A DNA stretch of 64,000 bases, from NCBI GenBank assembly GCA_024692715.1, contig JAILMH010000015.1:1-64000 (forward strand), in the 5' to 3' direction. This DNA is from Lachnospiraceae bacterium (lineage in GTDB: Bacteria; Bacillota; Clostridia; Lachnospirales; Lachnospiraceae). This document shows, piece by piece, positions 56,836-64,000 of this stretch. The translations under genes and the position numbers were made by a program. Under the pieces are notes generated by a model, which searched no databases, had not been told where the DNA came from, and saw nothing but the letters and a program-made list of their open reading frames with translations. Positions within the stretch are counted from its first letter, which is position 1, and each line of letters opens with the position of its first letter.

Positions 56836-57581
56836 AAAGAGTTTTGTTAAAGGTAGCTTATGATGGTACTAATTATCACGGATGGCAGGTTCAGGACGGG
56901 TCTGCCACGATTGAAAGTGAGCTCAATCGTGCAATAAATGAAATAACACATGAGCAGATTGAGGTAAGCGGTGCCAGCAGAACAGATGCAGGAGTCCATG
57001 CAAGAGGAAATCTGGCGGTATTTGATACAAATGCAAGAATGCCTGCAGAAAAATTTTCGTATGCGTTAAACACAAGGCTCCCGGAAGATATTCGTGTGGT
57101 TGAATCAAGTGAAGTTTCAATGGAATTTCATCCGAGGTTTGTAGATACTGAAAAGACTTATATGTATCGAATCTGTAATGCAGAATTTCCTGACCCGCTT
57201 AAGCGTTTATATACTTTTTTCTCGTATACAAAGTATGATGTGGATAAAATGCAGAAGGCTGCAGAGTATCTGACAGGTGAGCATGATTTTAAGAGCTTTG
57301 CGTCTATACACACTCAGGCGAAAACGACTGTAAGGGAAATAACAGGTATAAAAGTAGAGCGGGCAGATAATGAGATTCAGATCACCGTAAAAGGTTATGG
57401 ATTCCTTTACAATATGGTTCGGATCATTGCAGGTACGCTATTAGAAATAGGGGCCGGTAAGTATGCGCCGGAGAGTATAAAAGATATTTTAGAGGCATGT
57501 GATAGATCAAAAGCCGGACCGACAGCTCCTGCCCAAGGATTAACATTGATTGAAATCAAGATATTGGATGGCACTGTGTGA
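56832..57581 (+). CDS. truA: tRNA pseudouridine synthase A
   Basis: A 249-residue TruA that makes pseudouridine at tRNA positions 38-40. The catalytic Asp52 lies in SGASRTDAGVHA. VAYDGTNYHGWQVQ at the start and FLYNMVRIIAGTL near the C-terminus are diagnostic. I chose ATG 56832, which overlaps the ecfT stop (ATGA). rplM and rpsI, which commonly follow truA in Firmicutes, are absent; a different operon begins at once. Confidence 0.96.
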   Translation: MKRVLLKVAYDGTNYHGWQVQDGSATIESELNRAINEITHEQIEVSGASRTDAGVHARGNLAVFDTNARMPAEKFSYALNTRLPEDIRVVESSEVSMEFHPRFVDTEKTYMYRICNAEFPDPLKRLYTFFSYTKYDVDKMQKAAEYLTGEHDFKSFASIHTQAKTTVREITGIKVERADNEIQITVKGYGFLYNMVRIIAGTLLEIGAGKYAPESIKDILEACDRSKAGPTAPAQGLTLIEIKILDGTV

Positions 57582-57587
57582 TATAAT
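57579..57587 (+). promoter_or_regulatory. Extended -10 promoter of the nitrogenase-like/hyp operon
   Basis: TG-A-TATAAT spans 57579-57587 and overlaps the truA stop codon. No clear -35 was found. It leaves a leader of about 27 bases with AAGGA before the ATG at 57621. No operator was recognised. Confidence 0.6.
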
Positions 57588-57620
57588 TGTTAAAAAGTTA
57601 TCAATCAAGGAAAAGTTTGT

Positions 57621-58379
57621 ATGTTAAAGTTAGCAATTTATGGAAAAGGCGGAATAGGAAAATCAACGACGACTGCGAACCTCGCGGCCGCCTTTTCTCT
57701 ATTAGGGAAAAAAGTAATACAGATCGGATGTGATCCAAAGGCGGACTCTACAATGAATTTGCTTGGTGGAGAACCTGTTGGCTCAGTTATGGATTACATG
57801 AGAAAAAATGATGCTCTGCCGGAAGACTACCATGAAGTTGTAAAGGAAGGATTCGGTGGAGTTCTTTGTATAGAAACAGGAGGTCCTACACCGGGGCTTG
57901 GCTGTGCCGGAAGAGGAATCATTACAACATTTCATCTTCTGGATGATCTGGAGCTTTTTGAAAAGGAAAAGCCGGATGTGGTTTTGTATGATGTTTTGGG
58001 AGATGTTGTCTGCGGCGGCTTTGCAGCCCCTATAAGAGAGGGTTATGCAGAGCAGGTACTAATAGTCACATCAGGAGAAAAAATGGCTCTGTACGCTGCG
58101 AGAAATATCAATGAAGCGGTAAATAATTTCCAGGACAGGGGATATGCAAAGGTTCGAGGAATCATTTTGAACCATAGAAATGTTAAAGATGAAAATGCAA
58201 AAGTAGAAGCGTTTGCGAAGGAAAATGGGCTCAATGTGATCGGAGAGATCCCTCGAAGTGATGATATTATTTTTTATGAAGAAGCAGGAAAAACAGTAAT
58301 AGAGGGAGATCCTGAGCTTGAAGTGAGCAGGCACTATATTGAGCTTGCAAAGAAATTATTGGCGGAGGATGCACAATGA
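57621..58379 (+). CDS. NifH-like nitrogenase iron protein homologue
   Basis: A 252-residue homologue of the nitrogenase Fe protein (NifH/BchL/CfbC superfamily), an ATP-driven electron donor. The P-loop is GKGGIGKST (residues 8-16). The [4Fe-4S] ligands that bridge the dimer are conserved: Cys95 in GLGCAGRGI and Cys131 in [15 protein letters not shown] (switch region) is also intact. It is shorter than NifH (about 290) at the C-terminus. It overlaps the fused NifDK-like gene by ATGA, so that protein is its likely partner. True nitrogen fixation is unlikely because nifB, nifE and nifN are absent here. Confidence 0.93.
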   Translation: MLKLAIYGKGGIGKSTTTANLAAAFSLLGKKVIQIGCDPKADSTMNLLGGEPVGSVMDYMRKNDALPEDYHEVVKEGFGGVLCIETGGPTPGLGCAGRGIITTFHLLDDLELFEKEKPDVVLYDVLGDVVCGGFAAPIREGYAEQVLIVTSGEKMALYAARNINEAVNNFQDRGYAKVRGIILNHRNVKDENAKVEAFAKENGLNVIGEIPRSDDIIFYEEAGKTVIEGDPELEVSRHYIELAKKLLAEDAQ

Positions 58380-60706
58380 GCAATGGAGCTGTCTGCTATA
58401 CCGTAAAAGAGCTTTCAGAAAGAAATGATATTCCCTCAGAATTTACACTGTCATCGCATCTGATCTATAGTTCACCGGCCACACTTGCATATAATTCTCC
58501 GGGAGCAAAGGGGTTTGGCGTTAAAAGAGCAGGACTTTCTGTTCCGGATTCGGTGATGCTTATAATTTCTCCTGGATGCTGCGGACGAAATACATCAGAA
58601 CTCAGTAATTTGCCGCAGTATAAAAACAGATTCTTTTATCTTACCATGAGTGAGACAGATCTTGTTACAGCAAGACATTTAACGAGTATCCCGAAAGCCG
58701 TAAAGGGAATACTGGAAAGTCTGAATAAAAAGCCTTCGGTTGTAATGCTTTGCGTTACCTGCGTAGATGCCCTGCTTGGCACAGATATGGATAGGGTTGC
58801 AAAGAAATGCGAGGAACAGTGCGGTGTCAGGGTAAGACCATGCTATATGTATGCGCTGACAAGAGAAGGGAGAAAACCGCCGATGGTGCATGTCAGAGCA
58901 TCGATCTATTCGCTTTTGGAAAAGAGACGGCGTCGCAGTAATGCGGTCAATCTTCTCGGATTTTTTGCAAATCTTAATGACTCATCGGAATTATATGACC
59001 TTCTGAAAAGTTCAGGAGTTAAACATATTCGAGAGATCTCACGATGTGAAAATTATGAAGCCTTTGAGGAAATGGCTGAGGCAAGCTTTAACGTGGTCTT
59101 AAATCAGGAAGCACGGCATGCGGCGGATGAATTGTCAGAAAGACTTGGACAGCCTTATATAGAGCTGAAAAGGTTCTACAGTGCGGAACGTATACATCGC
59201 CAGTATAGAGCTTTTTTTAATGCGATAGGATCTCAGGTGAATGATGATGAATTTTTTGAAAAAGCTAAAGCAGCTGAGAAAGATTTTTCTGAAAAATATA
59301 AGGGATTGAAAGTATCGATCGGAGAAAGCGTCAATGCAGATCCTTTTGAACTTGCATTTTCGCTCGCCTGCCTAGGTGCTGAGGTCAGAGAGATCTTCGG
59401 CGTGGTTACAGGCGAAGCAATGGTATGGATAAATAAACTTGCGGAGATAAGTCCTGAAACAAAAGTATATTGTAATCAGGACCCGTCAATGCTGCATTAC
59501 GAGTCGGGGAATTCAGAAGTTGATCTGACTATCGGTAAAGATGCATCGTACTATCACCCGGAAACAAAGCATCTTTTATGGAATGAAGATGAGCAGCCGT
59601 TTGGATTTGATGGTCTAGTCAGGCTTCTTAAAGCAATAGCTGATACTGTGAAAAGTTCCGCAAGCAAGGAAAAATCAAAGACTGAAACAGAAATAGAAGT
59701 AAAAGATGAATTAAAACTCACTGAAAGCGGAAATATAAGAGGCTTTAGAAGAGTTCTGACACCTTTTGCACCGGACCAGAGCGGCGCAGTCTCATATGTT
59801 TACAGTAAGGGCGGAATGATAGTTATCATTGACGCAGGAGGCTGCACAGGAAATATATGTGGGTTTGATGAGCATCGCTGGGTAAGTGCAGGAATGGGTG
59901 CGAGAACAGCAGTATTCAGCGCCGGTCTTAGGGATATGGATGCTATTCTCGGACGAGATAAGGAGCTTGTCGAAAAGCTCAGTTCAGCGGCGGAAGCTAT
60001 AAAACCGAAATTCATAGCTTTGATCGGAACTCCGGTGCCTTCAGTGATCGCAACAGATTATATGGCGCTCAAACGTATGAGTGAAAAGTCATGCGGAGTT
60101 AAAACGATCACTATCCAGACAAATGGCATGGAGCTCTATGATAAGGGAATAGAGCGTGCTGCCGGGGCAATCGGGTCTGAAGCAATAAGCAGTGGAGATA
60201 TGGTGGGGTTCACACCGATGGATTTTGCAGAATTCAGAGAGGATGATGTGAAAGAAGCGTGGAAGGCTGATAAAGCGGCAGATATTCTTGCATTGTCTCC
60301 TGCAGTACTGAAGGTTGTTCGTGAAGTTTGTAAAAATAAAGGACTTTCGTATGAATATGGATTTCCGAAGGCTGGTGAATGGCTCGAGAATGTGCCGGAT
60401 TTATCCGGAAAGAAAGTTCTTATAGTGCATCAGCAGGCTGCAGCGCATTCTTTGAGAAAAGAGATCGAGAAAAGATATCGTGGAACGGATGTTACCGTGG
60501 CTTCATTTTTTATGATGGATAGTGAGTATAAGCGGGAACAGGATGTAAAACTGAAAGAAGAGTATGATCTAACGGACCTTGCAGGACGTGAAAATTACGA
60601 TGTCATATTTGCAGACCCGATAATGAAACCCCTTGTGAAGACAGAATGTGAATGGATAGATATGATGCATTTTGCGGTTTCAGGGCAGAGACCGGAAGGA
60701 ACGTGA
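58376..60706 (+). CDS. Fused NifD-NifK-like nitrogenase component 1 homologue
   Basis: A 776-residue protein with two nitrogenase component 1-like halves: about 1-425, NifD-like, and 455-776, NifK/NifE-like. A charged linker ([15 protein letters not shown]) joins them. In the first half PGCCGR (Cys68-Cys69) and [12 protein letters not shown] (Cys126, Cys129) line up with two of the three P-cluster Cys regions. The third, normally RGCAYAG, reads NSPGAKG without Cys. The second half keeps only GGCTGNICG (Cys490, Cys495). Around 399-412 KHLLW...FGFDG resembles the FeMo-cofactor His region of NifD. The protein likely receives electrons from the NifH homologue; the substrate is unknown. hypF follows three bases later. 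Confidence 0.85.
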   Translation: MSNGAVCYTVKELSERNDIPSEFTLSSHLIYSSPATLAYNSPGAKGFGVKRAGLSVPDSVMLIISPGCCGRNTSELSNLPQYKNRFFYLTMSETDLVTARHLTSIPKAVKGILESLNKKPSVVMLCVTCVDALLGTDMDRVAKKCEEQCGVRVRPCYMYALTREGRKPPMVHVRASIYSLLEKRRRRSNAVNLLGFFANLNDSSELYDLLKSSGVKHIREISRCENYEAFEEMAEASFNVVLNQEARHAADELSERLGQPYIELKRFYSAERIHRQYRAFFNAIGSQVNDDEFFEKAKAAEKDFSEKYKGLKVSIGESVNADPFELAFSLACLGAEVREIFGVVTGEAMVWINKLAEISPETKVYCNQDPSMLHYESGNSEVDLTIGKDASYYHPETKHLLWNEDEQPFGFDGLVRLLKAIADTVKSSASKEKSKTETEIEVKDELKLTESGNIRGFRRVLTPFAPDQSGAVSYVYSKGGMIVIIDAGGCTGNICGFDEHRWVSAGMGARTAVFSAGLRDMDAILGRDKELVEKLSSAAEAIKPKFIALIGTPVPSVIATDYMALKRMSEKSCGVKTITIQTNGMELYDKGIERAAGAIGSEAISSGDMVGFTPMDFAEFREDDVKEAWKADKAADILALSPAVLKVVREVCKNKGLSYEYGFPKAGEWLENVPDLSGKKVLIVHQQAAAHSLRKEIEKRYRGTDVTVASFFMMDSEYKREQDVKLKEEYDLTDLAGRENYDVIFADPIMKPLVKTECEWIDMMHFAVSGQRPEGT

Positions 60707-60709
60707 GAA

Positions 60710-63019
60710 ATGGAAACACGTAGATTAAGAGTTCATGGTATCGTTCAGGGAGTGGGATTCAGGCCTGCAGTAGCGCGTTTAGCTGCAAAATATAAATTAA
60801 CCGGCAATGTAAGCAATAGAGGACCTTTCGTAGAAATTTTCCTACAGGGGGAAAGCAGTGCAATAGATGAGCTGAGCTTGGAGCTTCGTGAAAATTCCCC
60901 TGAAAGAGCTGAGATCATAAGAATCGAAGAAGAACATATAGAGGCTTCGAATGTTTATGATACTTTTTCTATAGTTGAAAGTGAAAAAACCACCGGAGAA
61001 ATTTACATTCCGCCGGATATAGCTATATGTGAAAAGTGTGCAGAGGAACTTTTTGATCCAAAGGACCGGAGGTATCTTCATCCATTCATTAACTGTACTT
61101 CATGCGGGCCAAGGCTTACCATATTAGAGCATTTGCCATATGACAGGGAGAGGACTTCGATGAAGCATTTCCCCATGTGTGAGAAATGTGCAGAAGAGTA
61201 TAGATCACCAAAATCTCGAAGATATGATGCGCAGCCTGTCTGCTGTAATGATTGTGGTCCGGAAGTATATGTGCTTGAAAAAAACGGAGATATAAAGATT
61301 AAAGGCTCTGCAGCGATCCTTAAGGTAAGAGAAGTTTTAAGAAATGGAGGAATAGCTGCTGTCAAAGGGATAGGCGGTTTTCATCTTTGCTGTGATGCTT
61401 CAGATGAGGCAGCGGTCAGGCTTTTAAGACAGAGAAAACATAGGCCGGTAAAGCCGTTTGCAGTTATGGCGGCAGATGAAAAAGCTGTAAGACGCATAGC
61501 AAGGGTAGAACCGGAAATGGAACCCGTTCTAAAAGGGCATCAGAAGCCGATAATTTTAATGCGGCGGCTTAAAGATTCCGGACTTGCAGATTCATTATGC
61601 CCGGGAAATCCCAAAATAGGTATAATGCTTCCGTATACACCGCTTCACATGCTGCTTTTTAAATACCCGGATGGTAAAACTTTTCCCGGGACTTTAGTTA
61701 TGACAAGCGGAAATGTTTCAGGAGCACCGATATGCGTGAGTGATGATGAAGTACTTCGGGAACTGTCGGGATTTGTTGATATCATACTTTCACATGATAG
61801 AGAAATATTGACGCGTGCTGATGATTCCGTGATGGATTTTTACAGGAAAAAGCCATATATGATAAGGCGTTCGCGAGGGTATGCTCCGCTTCCGTATCAG
61901 ATCTCATCCATAACTGAAGGTGAGGTTCTGGCCGTTGGAGGTGAGTTAAAAAATACGTTTTGCATCGGCAAAAATGGCTTGATGTATCCCTCGGCATATA
62001 TAGGGGACCTTGCCGATGTAAGGTCTCTTAAGGTTTTAGAAAAGACTGCAGATAGAATGAAGGATATGCTTGAAAGCAATCCTGAGATCGTTGCCTGTGA
62101 TCTTCATCCGGCATATCATTCCACAGAATTTGCAGAGAGTATCGGAAAAGAAGTTTTTAAGGTTCAGCATCATTATGCACATATTCTTTCGTGCATGGCT
62201 GAAAATGATGTTTCAGAAAAGGTGATCGGTGCGGCCTTTGACGGAACAGGATACGGAACGGACGGAAATATCTGGGGCGGTGAACTGCTGCTGGCAGATC
62301 CGTATGGCTTTAAGAGAGCCGGAAGTATTGTGCCGTTCAGGCAGGTCGGAGGAGATGGAGCTTCGAAAGCCGGATGGAAAATAGCAGCTTCGATGATAAG
62401 CTCACTTTACGGTAAGGAAGCAGCTTCAGAAATTGTAGAAAATCTGCATATTACGGATAGGGTACAGCTTAATGTTATAGCCAAAATGGCCGAAAAAGGA
62501 CTTAACACAGTGACTTCGACCAGTGCAGGAAGGCTTTTTGACGCGGTCAGTGCTGTGCTTGGAATAGTGAGAGAATCTACTTTCGAAGGAGAAGCTTCAA
62601 CAGCACTTCAGTATACTGCAGAAAGATGCAAAAACCGTGATATAATTCAACTGCCGGAGCTTATTACTGAAAACAATGGATTTGTAAATATCAGGACAGA
62701 TAATATTTTCAGGCAGATAGTGGAGGACAGATCGTCCGGTATGCCGATAGAAAAATGTGCGTATGAATTCCATGCATGGCTTGCAGAGGGAATTTCAGAA
62801 GCATTGATCAGAATAAGGAATTTGTCAGAGATAAATATTGCCGCTTTAAGCGGAGGAGTATTTCAGAATACGCTGCTGCTGGGACTTGTTGAAGCAAAGG
62901 CAGAGGCAGCGGGGCTTAAAGTGCTTAAGCATAGTCTTGTTCCGCCTAACGACGGAGGGATAGCTTTAGGACAGGCATTTGCGGCAGCAGCTAAGCTGCA
63001 GCAGAGAGCGGAAAGATAA
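60710..63019 (+). CDS. hypF: Carbamoyltransferase HypF, [NiFe]-hydrogenase maturation
   Basis: A 769-residue protein, full length. It makes the carbamoyl group that becomes the CN ligands of the [NiFe] active site. Domains in order are: acylphosphatase (VQGVGFRPAVARLA, residues about 12-90); two zinc fingers (CEKCAEEL...CTSCGPR and CEKCAEEY...CNDCGP); a YrdC-like domain (KGIGGFHLCCDA, KHRPVKPFAVMA); and the Kae1-like carbamoyltransferase domain (VQHHYAHIL at about 484, AAFDGTGYGTDG, ALSGGVFQN). It passes the group to HypE, expected beyond the window. It lies three bases after the NifDK-like gene. Confidence 0.97.
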   Translation: METRRLRVHGIVQGVGFRPAVARLAAKYKLTGNVSNRGPFVEIFLQGESSAIDELSLELRENSPERAEIIRIEEEHIEASNVYDTFSIVESEKTTGEIYIPPDIAICEKCAEELFDPKDRRYLHPFINCTSCGPRLTILEHLPYDRERTSMKHFPMCEKCAEEYRSPKSRRYDAQPVCCNDCGPEVYVLEKNGDIKIKGSAAILKVREVLRNGGIAAVKGIGGFHLCCDASDEAAVRLLRQRKHRPVKPFAVMAADEKAVRRIARVEPEMEPVLKGHQKPIILMRRLKDSGLADSLCPGNPKIGIMLPYTPLHMLLFKYPDGKTFPGTLVMTSGNVSGAPICVSDDEVLRELSGFVDIILSHDREILTRADDSVMDFYRKKPYMIRRSRGYAPLPYQISSITEGEVLAVGGELKNTFCIGKNGLMYPSAYIGDLADVRSLKVLEKTADRMKDMLESNPEIVACDLHPAYHSTEFAESIGKEVFKVQHHYAHILSCMAENDVSEKVIGAAFDGTGYGTDGNIWGGELLLADPYGFKRAGSIVPFRQVGGDGASKAGWKIAASMISSLYGKEAASEIVENLHITDRVQLNVIAKMAEKGLNTVTSTSAGRLFDAVSAVLGIVRESTFEGEASTALQYTAERCKNRDIIQLPELITENNGFVNIRTDNIFRQIVEDRSSGMPIEKCAYEFHAWLAEGISEALIRIRNLSEINIAALSGGVFQNTLLLGLVEAKAEAAGLKVLKHSLVPPNDGGIALGQAFAAAAKLQQRAER

Positions 63020-63029
63020 GGAGAAAGAT

Positions 63030-63242
63030 ATGTGTGTCGGATTATCAGCAAGAGTATTAAAGGTCAGTAATGGAACAGCTATCATTGACGCATCAGGAGC
63101 TAAAAGAAGTGTTTCATCAGAACTTATCGCAGATCTTGAGCCGGGAGATTATGTTATGGTCCATGCAGGATCTGCAATTGCTAAAATAACGGATGATGAT
63201 GTAAATGAATCAGATGAGTTGATGAAGGAGTTCATGAATTAA
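63030..63242 (+). CDS. hypC: Hydrogenase maturation chaperone HypC
   Basis: A 70-residue HypC/HybG family chaperone. Its N-terminal Cys2 (MCVGLSARV) is the residue that binds the Fe(CN)2CO unit with HypD and then the hydrogenase large subunit. The usual Pro of MC.(A/G).P is Ser. GDYVMVHAGSAIAKI is the conserved OB-like core. I chose ATG 63030 (GGAGAAAG upstream), since Cys2 must follow the start; the frame is open further upstream. It overlaps hypD by one base (TAATG). Confidence 0.95.
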   Translation: MCVGLSARVLKVSNGTAIIDASGAKRSVSSELIADLEPGDYVMVHAGSAIAKITDDDVNESDELMKEFMN

Positions 63243-64000
63243 TGACAGAAGAAGTAAAGAAAGGCATCGAGTTCCTTAAAAATTATGATGGTAAGAAGCT
63301 TAGGATAATGGAAGTGTGCGGAACCCATACGCATGAGATTTTTCGTCTTGGGATCAGAAAGCTTCTTTCTGACAAAATAGAACTCATTTCGGGACCGGGA
63401 TGTCCGGTGTGCGTTACACCTGCAGGGTTTATCGACAGTGCGGTAGAGCTTGCGCTTGATCATGGTGTGACTATATGTACCTTTGGAGATCTTGTGCGTG
63501 TTCCGGGTTCTGAGACAAGCCTTCAGAAGGCAAGGGGGATTGGTGCAAAGGTCAAGGTGGTATATTCTCCGCAGGACGCCGAAAAGTACGCTGAGGAGCA
63601 TCCTGAAGAGGAAGTGGCTTTCCTTTCAGTTGGCTTTGAAACGACCACGCCCTCTTCATGCATTGCTGTAAGGGATGCCGAGGCAGCGGGGATAAAGAAT
63701 TTTTCTCTGGTCACAGCAAATAAGACCATGCCGGGGGCATATGAGGCCATGGCGGATTATACAGATATTTATTTATATCCGGGACATGTCCATGCGATAA
63801 CAGGCCTTAAGGACTGTGAGGACATGCTTAAAAAAGGAATGAGTGGCGTTGTGGCCGGCTTTACGGCGTCTGAGCTTATTTCAGCACTTGCGATAGCTGT
63901 AAAGAAGTATCAGAGCGGAGAGCCGTTTCTTGTAAATGCATACCCAAGAGTTGTAACAGAAGAGGGAAGTCTGAAAGCAAAAGAACTGGTAGAGCATTAC
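63242..64000 (+). CDS. hypD: Hydrogenase maturation protein HypD (3' end outside window)
   Basis: The first 253 codons of HypD, which is normally 350-380 residues. It is a [4Fe-4S] protein that reduces and assembles the Fe(CN)2CO unit with HypC. Key motifs are present: EVCGTHTHEI (Cys26), GPGCPVCVTP (Cys54, Cys57), FGDLVRVPG, VGFETTTP and PGHVHAITG. The reading frame is open to the window edge. ATG overlaps the hypC stop. hypE is expected next. Confidence 0.97.
   Translation, partial: MTEEVKKGIEFLKNYDGKKLRIMEVCGTHTHEIFRLGIRKLLSDKIELISGPGCPVCVTPAGFIDSAVELALDHGVTICTFGDLVRVPGSETSLQKARGIGAKVKVVYSPQDAEKYAEEHPEEEVAFLSVGFETTTPSSCIAVRDAEAAGIKNFSLVTANKTMPGAYEAMADYTDIYLYPGHVHAITGLKDCEDMLKKGMSGVVAGFTASELISALAIAVKKYQSGEPFLVNAYPRVVTEEGSLKAKELVEHY

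Noticed and set aside
57621-60706. True nitrogen-fixing nitrogenase
   Set aside because: D and K are fused, several cluster ligands are missing, and no nifB, nifE or nifN is present in the window.
57621-60706. Protochlorophyllide or chlorin reductase (BchLNB/BchXYZ)
   Set aside because: No photosynthesis or tetrapyrrole genes nearby, and those enzymes have separate N and B chains; the host looks like a non-photosynthetic Clostridium relative.

Overview
The window looks like a chromosomal segment of an anaerobic, flagellated, low-to-moderate GC Firmicute of the Clostridia, most likely a Lachnospiraceae member close to Butyrivibrio. This is inferred from protein style and gene order: mbl next to two flagellar rod genes, comFC-yvyF, cdaA-cdaR-glmM, a DUF6077-like membrane protein, and a secreted protein of tandem Ig-like modules. 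No marker gene allows a species call. No tRNA, insertion sequence, prophage or CRISPR array was seen.

Layout. Positions 1-113 are the 3' end of a 23S rRNA; a terminator follows at once, with no room for a 5S gene. Positions 288-4216 hold mixed genes on both strands: a phosphoribosyltransferase-like protein, two small unknowns, a DUF2971 protein, a methyltransferase and an HD-domain protein. From 4277 onward every gene is on the plus strand. A membrane diguanylate cyclase is coupled to an orphan solute-binding lipoprotein, followed by uvrB, a YdjM-type membrane protein, a secreted Ig-like protein, a glycosyltransferase and uvrA. Then come mbl, two flagellar rod genes, a FlgJ-like rod-binding protein, recD2, comFC, yvyF, two unknown membrane proteins, and the c-di-AMP/cell-wall set cdaA-cdaR-glmM. 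A GC-rich structured spacer leads into an HPr gene. Positions 27064-38707 form one tightly packed, Wzx/Wzy-type surface polysaccharide cluster: rfbD, an initiating sugar-phosphate transferase, five glycosyltransferase-type genes (one apparently split in two), one flippase and two paralogous polymerase/ligase genes.

Positions 38803-54148 are the complete S10-spc-alpha ribosomal protein supercluster, from a promoter and long structured leader before rpsJ to a strong terminator after rplQ. It includes secY, adk, infA and rpoA but no map. Unusual points are a TTG start on rpoA, an L17 protein about 75 residues longer than normal, and an imperfect direct repeat before rplQ. An ECF transporter module follows, with both ATPases fused in one chain, then ecfT and truA.

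The most interesting region is 57579-64000. A new promoter at the end of truA starts an operon encoding a NifH-like iron protein, one 776-residue protein that looks like NifD and NifK homologues fused head to tail, and then hypF, hypC and hypD ([NiFe]-hydrogenase Fe(CN)2CO cofactor assembly; hypD runs off the window). Genes overlap or lie a few bases apart, so the nitrogenase-like pair and the Hyp proteins are probably made together. The fusion keeps only part of the usual nitrogenase cluster-ligand set, and no nifB, nifE or nifN is present here, so it is unlikely to be a true nitrogenase. Its substrate cannot be read from the sequence.
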